From positions 24,153,633 to 24,217,632 of the forward strand of contig CAMGYJ010000009.1 in NCBI GenBank assembly GCA_946122785.1: 64,000 bases of DNA. Reading direction: 5' to 3'. How positions within the stretch are numbered: position 1 is the stretch's first letter; every line of letters starts with the position of its first letter. A model generated the notes under the pieces. That model saw nothing but the letters and a program-made list of their open reading frames with translations, did not search any database and had not been told where the DNA came from. This DNA is from Linum tenue. Taxonomy: Eukaryota; Streptophyta; Magnoliopsida; Malpighiales; Linaceae. Both the position numbers and the translations under genes were made by a program. Shown in pieces: positions 35,308-45,800 of the stretch.

Positions 35308-36606
35308 TGACTCACTCTTACTGTCACTCTAGAATTGGCCAAGTGTAACCACTTCCTAAAGCGTAGTATAGCGGGTTTGGGTTTTAATGTCAACCCGGGT
35401 CCTAGATTTGATGACTACTCAGTGAATTCTTGTTATCTAGCAGTAACAAACAAAGCAAGTTAAACGGTTGTTTTCAAGTCGAGAGAGGTCACCCGGATAT
35501 GGTTCCCCCTAGACTGCAGTTAAGCCGGATTGCAATTTACCAAGTTCAGTTTTCATGAAAGTTATACTGCGGAAGGTTCTTAAACAGTCTGAAGTCTCGA
35601 CTAAAGGTCTCCAGACCCTCTCAATCTGAGTCTCCAGCGGGCGACTAACCTCCACCGGAGTAAACAGATTGAGGCCCTAACGAACCAAACCTCCACTACC
35701 GAATTGAATTCGGTACAGAATAGCGAATTGGCTCCTCGACTAAAGTCGCCAATTCACTACCTTCAATTAAGGATGCTCTATCAACCTAGGCAGATATTCT
35801 CATTCTAGGTTAAAGCAGAAACAACAGGAATTTGATCAGGATTCAAGTCATTCAATCATTCAAGCCTCAATCGAATATAATCAAATCATAAACTTTGTAC
35901 TTGGGTTCATACAATCAGACCTAACATACAAATCTAGGGTTCCCCATACCCAGATGAATGGGGAAACTACTCCATGGAGAGAGAAGCAAAAGCAGATTCA
36001 GACGAGGAAATCATACTGTGAAGGATGAGTTTCTGCTCCTGGTTGACAATCGACACTTCTTCAAGCTCAAGCCGGGCTCCAATGGTGATGAAGATCAAGC
36101 TATAACACTTGGGAACTCTCGTTCGCCGCTTTCTCTCTCTAGGAATCGCTCCGTCTCTCTAAAACTCGGAACCCTTGATTTTTAGCCTTCTTTTCCCTTA
36201 AAACTGCTGCCTATCGCGATACCCGGTCGGGTATTTTGGGTCTCGACCGGGTATTATTAAAACGCGCGTTTTGCCTCAGGGAAAAATCCCCGGTCATGTC
36301 CAATAATCCCCGACCGTGACCCCCTCTGTTCCTCAGACGTCCAAAACGCCAAATACCCGGTCTCCTCAAAATAATACCTGGCCGGGTATTTCTGGTCATG
36401 GCCGGGTATTTTTGTCCTCCAGCACACTTCAAGCCTCACTTGCTCCTTTCGACCCGAATCTCGTTCCTTCGCCTCGATTCCAACGCCGGGTCCTGAAATA
36501 TGACATAAACGCACAACCTAGCGTGAAATCGGCTTAAAACACGAGAATCAACATCTCAAACGGCTCAAGAATAGGGGTAAAAACATGATTAATTATCGGT
36601 CTATCA
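35308..36606 (-). repeat. 5' LTR of the 27-36 kb Athila-type element
   Basis: 1299 bp, plus-strand ends TGACTCACTC...GGTCTATCA. The dyad block is at 36210-36420. In transcription direction the block precedes a CTAAAAAT word and a region rich in AGAGAGA, where transcription may begin. Confidence 0.92.
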
Positions 36607-37113
36607 ACCATCCGGACGGCTTACTCGGAAGTCGGCCGTTTTCTGCTGCTGTGAAGGTAGTTTATAGTGGTCGTTCTTCCAAGTTCTTCAACTTGAACTG
36701 CGAGGTCAACTTTAACTCTTTTACATCTTACTGCGACGCGTGATTCTCCGCGAGCAATGTTCCACGCTCCACTGCAGAGATAGTGGTGGATAGCGCGACA
36801 GAAAAGGGGGAAGGGAGTGGGGGGTGGGTTCTCAGAGTTGGACTGGTATATGCGGCGGTCCATCTACAGAGCGTGGGATTTCTCTCAACTCTGTTAGATA
36901 AGTTCTTGATCACATACAAGTAATTTTTTTGAATATGCCCACCATGTGTTTGAAACTTTGTGTCAATCACTTGCTGGGAAAGAAAGTCTGTTATGTTACT
37001 ATGAACTGTTCTTCTTACCCACCATCTGTTCGACAGGGAGATGATCTGCAAGTGAATTGCTACTACATTAACTGTGACCTGAATGTGTTTGCTATAGCCC
37101 CTGCCCAGGTTTG

Positions 37114-37160
37114 TTTCTTCTTCTTCTTCTTCTTCTTCTTCTTCTTCTTCTTCTTCTTCT
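37114..37160. repeat. (TTC)n microsatellite in intron 2 of ligase copy 1
   Basis: About 15 uninterrupted units. The corresponding site in copy 2 (46362-46385) has about 8 interrupted units, showing expansion or contraction since duplication. Confidence 0.9.
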
Positions 37161-40100
37161 AGAAGCTACATTTCTAGATTCATATGATTCCTATGCATCG
37201 TGTCAACGGTTATAGATTGACAGTCAATTTTCTACTTTCACGATGGCACGACTGTACTTATGATGATGAATACAAATGTTGAATCTAATTTTGTCCTTAC
37301 TCTCCAGGTATACTCAAACACACCAGCCGATTTTGAATTTAAGCTTGAAAGGTGAGAACTTTACTGTTGCTCATGATATCTTCTTTCATTCAGTTCTTGG
37401 ATAGCTGCAGGAAACTTAAAGCTGCTTAAATTGTCCTGCTTTTACAGCCTTGCCTAGCGTTTTCCGTCTCTGTCTGAATTCGCAGAGCACCTTGCTGCAT
37501 CTGTTGACATAGTATTCCCAGTTATTCATGCTCAGTTTGGCGAAGATGGTGGCATACAGGTTTAGCAAATAATGATATCCTTTTCTCAGTATCGCACCAA
37601 AGCAGATTATGGCTTATAAGACTATAATTTTTATTTGGGTTGCTGTTTGAATGACTCAGGAATTGCTGGAAAAATACAATATTCATTTTGTTGGCACAGG
37701 ATCAAGTCAGTGTCGTCGTGCATTCGACAAGGTATTGGGAATCTGCAATATCTTTCAAATCTCAAGGCTTCTAATACATTGTGATGTGAGGATATGAGGG
37801 ATATGGGTATCTGTTGAAGCATAAGCAAAATTGTTAGCCTACTTAGGAAATTCAGTGTGTCCTTTACTCCATCACGATTTAATACTCATGCTTGAATCTG
37901 AATTGGCAATTAGGGAAGTGAACCCAAAGAATATGAAGTAGCTAAATGGTTCACAAGCAACCAGCTGGACACCAAATCAGGGAAAGTAGTGGAAAGGCAG
38001 GCTTCAATCATGTTGGCTTAACCAGAGCGGAACCCATGTTTCCAGGTTGCTAAATCCCAAACTATTCCCATTTTGCAGGTGAAGCCAGTCAGAGCAGGAT
38101 CAAGCATTGGTGTTACAGTTGCTTATGGCGTTGCCGATGCATTGAAGAAGGCAAAGGATATAAAATTAGAGGTAACCTGAACTTTATCCCGTAATGGCTA
38201 AGCATCTTCGAAAGAAGCGAGGCATGATGCTTATCTAACACAGTCACATGCTTGTTGGAACATTTGAAAGGGTATTGACGAGCAAGTCATAGTAGAAATG
38301 TTTCTCGAAGGAGGAAGTGAATTCACTGCCATTATCCTTGATGTGGGCTCCGGAACTGATTGTCAACCTATTGTTCTAATCCCATATGAGGTACTATTCT
38401 TGTGTTTGTCTCATCCAAATTTTTTCCAAACCATAATTGGACGGGGTTGACGTAATGCTTCTTTATTCTGCTGACATTACTGGTATTTAATCATGAACTA
38501 TCTGCTGAACCTCTTTTTTTGTCAGGTGGAGCTTCATTCTAATGATGATGATGCAATCTTCAATTACAGAAGGAAGTACCTTCCAACTCGAAAGGTTAAG
38601 CTGCGAAATGTTGAAGCTTTTTCTTGATACAAAATTGTTTGTGGAGCACCCACCCTCAAGTCTCTTACTTCTTCCGTAGGTAGCTTATCACACTCCCCCT
38701 CGTTTTCCCATTGAGGTAACAAGAACTATCCGTGAAGGAGCATCTTGGCTCTTTAGACAACTTGGCCTTCGTGATTTTGCTCGAATTGATGGCTGGTTTC
38801 TGCCATCATCCACAAACTCGTTCTTTGGCACAACAGATGGGAAGTTTGGAAGGTCTGATATGGGAACAATACTGTTTATAAACATTAATCTGGTCAGTAG
38901 TTTCCTCTAGATTTTTCCACTGACACTGCCATTAGCTCTTCTGGATATGCCAAATTGAATTTTGTTTAATTTTTAGATTAGTGGAATAGAGCAGACAAGC
39001 TTCTTATTTCAGCAAGCTTCAAAGGTTGGATTCTCTCATTCGAACATCCTGAGGAGCATCGTTCACCATGCATGCTCAAGGTTTCCCAATCTTGAATCAT
39101 ACGTCGATATTTCCAGTCATTTGCCAAGAAGATCAAATTCCAAACTGCGCACTGAAGACTCGGACCAAAACAAAGGCATTCGTAAAGTTTTTGTCATTTT
39201 TGGAGGAAATTCATCAGAGCGCCAAGTGTCTGTAATAAGTGGAACAAACGTTTGGCTTAACTTGCAAGGCTTTGATGATGTTAGTTCCAATAAATGATGG
39301 CTATAAATTGGGTACTCTTTGTGCTAGTTGACCAATGTCTAACATTTTCGAGATTTTCTTCCCCACTACAGCTTGAAGTTATTCCTTGCCTGCTTGCACC
39401 TCAGATGGCCGGTCTTCTAATGCTGGATCACGGACAGTTTGGTCATTGCCGTGAGTAGAGATCTTAAAAGCACTTGGTGTCTTGTTTTGGAAAGCTGTTG
39501 CCAGTACTGTGCATATGAACTTACAACACGCCTCTTTTTGCTACAGTTATTCTCTTGTCCTGAGACACACCGTAGAAGAAGTTCTTGATGCTTGCACTGA
39601 AGCAACTGACCCATCTAGGGCTTCATTAACATCTCAGTTGCGCAAGCAAGTGATGGGTGATTTGATGGAAGGACTTGAGAAGCACCGCTGGTTTAATGGG
39701 TTTGATATTACTGATGAAAAACCTGTAAAGTTCTCTCTTCATGATTGGATTAAGCATGCCAAAGAAGTGCAAGCAACGGTATTCCTTACAGGTCCGTGTT
39801 TTCTGGGCCATGTATACTGGTTTTTTTTGCTTGAAAATGTTCCTGAAGCTTGTAATGCACAATTCCTAGTTCACAGAGACATTGGTGAAGATGGTACACT
39901 TCAATCCTTGCTGCAAGCAGAAGGAGTTCCATATATAGGTATACCCTTATTACCTTGGACCAACAAATTACATGTCTTATGATAGTAAGTAATTCATTGA
40001 CATTTCCTTTGGCTACATGAATTAAGGTCCTGGGATACTGGCATCAAAGATTTGTATGGATAAAGTGGCTACATCTTTGGCTGTTAGTCATGTATGGTAA

Positions 40101-42539
40101 CAAACCAAGTTTTGTAAGTTCTTTCGAAACACTTCTATGCTTATTCTGGAGTCTCATATGCTCTACAACTTAATAGCTTTCCGATGTTGGAGTTCTCACC
40201 ATAAACAAAGACGTGAGAACAAAAGAAGAATTACTGAAGAATCCCTCATTGAAGATTTGGAATGAGCTGACCTCAAAGCTTCAGTGTGGAACATTGTGTG
40301 TCAAACCAGCAAGAGATGGATGCTCAACTGGCGTGGCAAGAATCCAGTGCATTTCACAACCACTTATCATTGTTTCTATTTGTATTTTCGATGCTTCAAA
40401 TAAGTATACGGCGGTTCATTTATTTTCTTCTGCAGTTGTTCTGAGGACCTTGCAGTTTATGTAGCAGCATTGGACGAATGTCTCCCACGGATTCCACCCA
40501 ACAATTTTTCAAATGTAATATACCGAACAACTGCAACTTATTTTACTTCCATTTGTTCACTAATAAGTAATATTTTGCTTACATTTGGAACGTTTTAGGC
40601 ACACGGGCCGATTGAAATGCCAAATCCTCCTCCAGAGAAGTTGATCTTTGAGCCATTTATCAAGATGGATGAAATCATTGTCTCTTCTAAGTCCGCAGAC
40701 GGGCTATTGTGGGAAGGAGAGAGCCGATGGGTGGAAATAAAAGTTGGTGTAGTGGGGAAACGTGGTTGCATGCAGTCACTTTGTCTGAGCATTACTGTCA
40801 AGGAAGGTGGTGATATTTTATCACTGGAAGAGAAGTTTCAGGGTACGAATTTGGTTTGCAGGAGAAGTTTACTGATGAGGACATCAACGAGGCTCGACTT
40901 ATATCATTTACCATGTGTTCATTCTCTTTAGGTAGCTTATAATATTATGATTTGTCTCTGTAGGTGGAACCTGCATTAATCTTACTCCTCCACCACCATC
41001 GATTGTCAGGAATGTTAGTTGTTGAAACAACGTGAAGTTCTTGTGCGAGCTCTGTCTGTGGCGTAGCTTTTCATAAACCCTTGTGTCTCTCTGTCTGCTG
41101 TTTGCTTTAGTGAGGAAGCATTGGAGAAATGTAAGCAGCGCATTGAGCTGGTAGCAAACACACTGGAGATGGAGGGGTTTTCCAGAATTGATGCCTTTCT
41201 TAACGTTGACAGTGGAGAGGTACCCATTTCTAAACTGTGAAAAAAAAAACCAGATGATAAAGGAGCGAACTTTCATGACTGGTTGATATGAATTGATTGT
41301 AGGTGTTGGTTATAGAGGTGAACACTGTGCCTGGTGTAGACACCACTTTTTGTCCGGGTTAAAACATATCTAATTAAATAGATTTTAGTTTTTGTTTAAG
41401 GTTGGCAATAGCAAATCTTAAACAATCTGCTAACTAAAGTGTATTCGTGGTGCTTGAGATGAGTCGTGTTTGTTTTACCTCGGTCAGATTAGCAATAGCA
41501 AATCTCGATTGATATGGACAAGTTGATGTTTAAAACATTTGGGTTGGTTGCCTTGTTTTAACTTGGTTAAAAAAATTACGCAATTGTTTAATCTCGTGGA
41601 CATGATTTGATGTTGGACTTGGGCATCGATTTAGGAATAATGAAATAGGAAGAGAAAGTCAAATAGAAATATCAACTTATTAACATAAACTTCAATTTCT
41701 AAATAACAATCATAACTATGATTAGTAAATAATTACACCATTCATTAAACAAAGATTACAGGTGTGATTACATTTGACAAAATTAAGAAAAGAGCCCAAA
41801 GCCTAAACCCAAGTATGTTCTGGTAACAGCCCAAATTCAAATCCCAGCCAAGTCAACAGAAGTCCAGGTCCAACCCAACTAAAATTTATACCAGTCAACT
41901 TGCCCCAACCGGCCGAACCACATACCCAAGAACCAAACTGGTCCGACCCGAACCAGCCCATGGCTGACCTAATTTTTTTCCTATAAAAAGAGCGTCTTGC
42001 TCTTTGTTTTGAGGGGCGGCACATCTTATACGCTCTCCACTTCCTCTTTCCTGATCCACAGAGCAAAAAGCTGGCAAAAACAGAATTGATCTTCTTCTTT
42101 TCATCCTCTGATACGAGAAAACCCAGCCACTTTCTTCTTCCTCTTTTCTTTCGTTTTTGCTTACAACAGAGACAGATTGAGAGATAGAACTGAAACACAA
42201 TACTCTTTTCTTTCCTTTTTCCGACAGAGAGAGACTGACGGGGATAGCAATAGGGGAAAAACATAAGAAATAGGGATTTCATCTTTCTTTGCTTCTGGTA
42301 CAAAAAACACACGCAGAAGGAAGTTGACAGAAGCAGACGGCAGAAAGAAGCTAGAAACCATCAACAACAGACCACTCGTCATAAAAACCAGGCGAGCTTT
42401 ATTTTCTACTCTAAACATCCATTCCATTCATACTTATGTCATATACCCATCTCATTTTCAATCCTCTGTTTTAAAAGTGTTTATTTTAGGATCCATAGCT
42501 CATATGCCCATAGACATGGCCAAAGCTTTGGATTATGTT

Positions 42540-42973
42540 TAGAGGTGGCAATTGGATCGGATTCGTGGACTTATGGATTGGATTGGTGGATCCATGGATT
42601 AAATGGATTGAATTTAATGGATTGGTGGATTCATGGATTGGATCAAATGGATTGATCCATGAATCCAAATGACATCCAAGGATTGGACCAAAATGTAAAA
42701 TTTGAAAAGTTTTGGTACTAAAATGTCATAATGAAAACTTTTAGGTATCAAAATGTAATTTTTCAATGATATTTTTCGTATAAACATATAAATTTTAGGT
42801 ATCGAAATGTAGAATATAAAAAATATAGGTACCAAATCGTAATTTGCCATTTGGATCCATGGATTGATCCATGAATCCACCAATCCAATTGGATTTGGAT
42901 CAAATGGATTTGATTAGGTGGATGGATTGGATTGGATTGGATTCATGGATTTGGATCATAATTGCCACCTCTA
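42540..42973. mobile_element. hAT MITE with perfect TSD
   Basis: 434 bp with inverted termini TAGAGGTGGCAATT and AATTGCCACCTCTA, and identical 8-bp flanks ATTATGTT at 42532-42539 and 42974-42981. The interior is dominated by GGATTGGATC/CATGGATC words in both orientations. Non-coding. Confidence 0.95.
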
Positions 42974-43774
42974 ATTATGTTCGTTTCCTTCTTAATCTTT
43001 AACCCTTTTTATGTATTTTTCTTTAGGTTGACTTCAACAACTCTCTATCAAGATTATCTAACCAAACTAATCAGTTTCCATCTTACACATACGCCATATA
43101 CTTCATTACCACAAACCATTACCATAAACTGATTTTCAGTATTCAAACTAATCTCCAAGTGCAGGATATTCAAACCCACACAATGAAAACACAATACAAG
43201 ACTTCTTAATCACAAGCAACATCAGTGGTTTGTCATTTAACATGTAACTTTTATACTTTTGATTTTTTTGATTTTCTTTGTTTCAACCATGTTTTTGAAA
43301 CCTTAAAAGAAACTTTCTGTTTTGAGGGTTCAAGACCATCATAGCCAATCAAGTTTTCTCCTAACTGACAAAACAAAGTCATACAAGTTGAATCTAGGAT
43401 TTGAAAGGAGCATCGCCCTTCCCAATTTTCAAACCAAAATCACCATTAACATACATATATTTCCAGTCTCAAAGAACCGAATTTGACACTGAAACAACTT
43501 AAGACAAAGTAATCACAATCAATAGCAGTGTTTACGGTCATTAAAAGTTTACTTTCCACTTTGTTTGTTTAAACAAGTTCTAGAACTTGAACCGAAAAAC
43601 TTTGTTTTATTGTGTTTCCAAATCCTGCACCCGGCTCTAAAATACAATTTTTAGTGTCAGAACCATCACAACACAAAACCCAAATCAGAACCCTTAACAA
43701 CTAAAAAACCATAAGCCAACATCATACACACAAATTTCCTGATTCTATCATTCCAAAACAGAAGAAAAAAAAAA

Positions 43775-44228
43775 GGTTATAGGTATAATATGCCCCTCTA
43801 CATTAAACATGTCCTTATACTTTGGAAAAATTATCAAACATGCCCTTATGTTAAAATTTCCATTAAAAATGGTCAACCACGGTTGAACCGAGATTCACAC
43901 GACCCGACATCGAAAAAATTGGGGGGTGAAATGTCAGTTTTTCCTCCTCATTTATTTCTCCATGACTCGTTAAAGTGAAATTATCAGAGGTATTTGGTTA
44001 TACAAAAGAAACAAAACAATTCTAAAGTGAAATTATCAGGAATATTTTAGACATAGGTGTCGCCCAAAGCAAGGTTCGACCATGGTTGATAGTTTTTTAA
44101 CGCAAATTTTAACAGAAGGGCATGTTTGATTGTTTTTACAAAGTACAGGGGCATGTTTGATGTAAAAAATAGTGGAGGCGCATGTTTGATAAAACTCCAT
44201 AGTAGAGGGGCATATTATACCTATAACC
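43775..44228. mobile_element. Foldback/Mutator-like MITE with 27-bp perfect TIRs
   Basis: 454 bp; the first 27 bp (from GGTTATAGGTATAATATGCC) are the exact reverse complement of the last 27 bp. Inside the termini are several inverted CAAACATGCCCTT-like words. It is flanked by A-runs on both sides, so any 9-10-bp target duplication would be poly-A and cannot be proved. No coding capacity. Confidence 0.85.
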
Positions 44229-45800
44229 AAAAAAAAAACTAAAAACAAACCTACCTGATCCACCGCTTTGTTCCTCTGTTGTGTGGCCGATGGCGAGAGT
44301 TGCTCCCCCTCCACTGCCGGCGATGCTCAGGCCACTGCCGCTGTTTACGCCTTTCCTCCTCACGATCAAAACCCAAAAAAAAAAAAAACAACAAACATAT
44401 CACCGTTCAAACCTTTTTTTTTCGATCAAAACCGACAACAAGCACAGAAAGCAGAGAAACTTACCCGAACGCCGCCTGCTGCCTTCTTCACCCTCCCGTT
44501 CTCGCAACTTCCGCCTCTTTTCCCTGATCTGAATAACAAAAAAAACTCAGAAAAGCAATAAGAAAACCTAAAATCCCTTCGAAAACAACTTTAAACCTCC
44601 TAAACCCGACATGCACGCCAGAATATCCCCTCTTACCTTCGTCGTGACCGTCACCATCGTCGCCGTTGTCAATCGCCAGTGTTTCTCGCCATCGCCATCG
44701 ACTCCACTTTCTTCCTTCCTTCTCGTCATTACCAGAAAGGGAGAGAGGAGAGAGAGCAGGTCGGCGCTAGGGAAGAACAGCGGCCGATTGAGATAGTTAT
44801 GGATTAGAAGAGAGAGACAGAGGGAGAGAGAGAGAGAGAGAGACGGAATGGATTGGCTCTGTTTTCTTCCTTCCTTTTTCGGACAGAAATTAGAGAAGAA
44901 CGAGAGAGAAGAGGGGAAGTGAGTGTGAGCGGCTGAAAAATGGAGAGAATGCATAGGTTTTGATTCTCAAACTCGTTGTCCGAAAATGTCGATTCTGCCC
45001 CTTGTCTTTCACAAATTACATCCAGGACCTCTCGCTTGCAACTTGACTCCAGTCAACACACTTAGCCACTAAACTACCTAATATTATTATTACTTTGAAA
45101 TCTCAAACTCATTTTATTTCATTCCAAACTCAAGCTCAATACGTAATAGATTAGAGGTTTTGGAATCATCGGCTCAGTCCAATGCCGATCACCTCATACA
45201 CGAGGCGACGAGGCTCAAACACCAATAAATCCATGATTAAAACGAGTGAACAAACAAAGGCTTTTTCCAAATCCACAATGCCCCAAATCCCAAATAAAAC
45301 TTTAGGTTTTTAAAACCCACACTATAGGAAAAAACCTCATTTTCAAATCTTGAAGCAGGTAAGTATAAAATCTTGATCAAAATCTCAAGAGTAAACGACC
45401 ACTACATATTGATCAATTATTTTATCCAAATGACAATGACTTGAAACTCACCATAAATGTAAACAAAGTAACCTCCGAGCGTGCAAAATCGGATATAATG
45501 TACTTCGGTGCAATAGGACAACTTAGACGTCCAATAAGAAATCGGCAACCTTTTGGTGGATATAAACAAGTAGTTATTCTGCCGGGCGATGCCAACAAAA
45601 AATGATTGTTAACGTCTTAGCGATAACCAGACAAAAGATGCTCAGTCACCTTTCCACACTATTTTCGACTCATTGCTCGCTTTCTTCCTTCCTAAATTGT
45701 CACTCACACTTGTCGAACTCTTCTATATCAGAAATCCATCAGCTTCAACTTTCTTCCTATCATCTTCTTTCCGGCAAATCTCCTCTGATTTTTCCTATCC

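Larger units (their letters stand above)
27145..36606 (-). mobile_element. Athila-type Ty3/gypsy element lacking RT/RNase H/INT
   Basis: Complete LTR-to-LTR insertion with 5-bp target duplication ACCAT (27140-27144 and 36607-36611). In minus orientation: 5' LTR, primer-binding site, frameshifted gag, protease, an internal deletion of reverse transcriptase, RNase H and integrase, the end of pol with the Athila-typical GGGAGGCAACC after its stop, an internal dyad array with TATA box, an ATHILA-family ORF, a conserved hairpin, a polypurine tract and the 3' LTR. It could move only with enzymes from a relative. The two LTRs differ by indels, including about 29 bp lost from the right one, and by scattered substitutions, so it is not very recent. 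Confidence 0.9.
26493..41334 (+). pseudogene. D-alanine--D-alanine ligase family, copy 1 (disrupted)
   Basis: Tandem duplicate of the intact gene at 45801-50916, matching it closely from 26493 to 27144 and from 36607 to 41334. A 9.46-kb retroelement splits codons of the predicted transit peptide (ATG at 27095), with ACCAT duplicated on both sides. Further lesions: a 1-bp loss in the transit peptide before the insertion; a 2-bp gain (GGTATATGCGG) that breaks the GG-S-ER nucleotide-binding motif; a CAG-to-TAG stop in exon 4 (GCCTAGCG, about 37455); loss of the region of exon 6; a GT-to-GA change at the exon 7 donor (about 37990); a 1-bp deletion in exon 13 (about 39404). The last exon is missing: homology stops at 41334 inside exon 22, where a TGTAGACACC sequence begins. 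Not functional. Confidence 0.93.
41335..45202. other. Spacer between ligase copies; LTR-like sequence with two MITEs
   Basis: Begins TGTAGACACCACTTTTTGTCC exactly where copy 1 breaks off, a start seen in plant gypsy (Tat/Ogre-like) LTRs. A TATA box (CTATAAAAAG) lies at about 41981. No second LTR, matching end or pol was found, so a solo or truncated LTR is likely but unproved. The region holds two MITEs (42540-42973, 43775-44228). At 44260-44950 is a GA/CT-rich block with Ser/Leu-rich open frames that I do not accept as genes. Confidence 0.4.

Noticed and set aside
44268..44954. Open frames on both strands in the GA/CT-rich block
   Set aside because: Low-complexity Ser/Leu/Pro-rich translations with no start context, splice pattern or family match.
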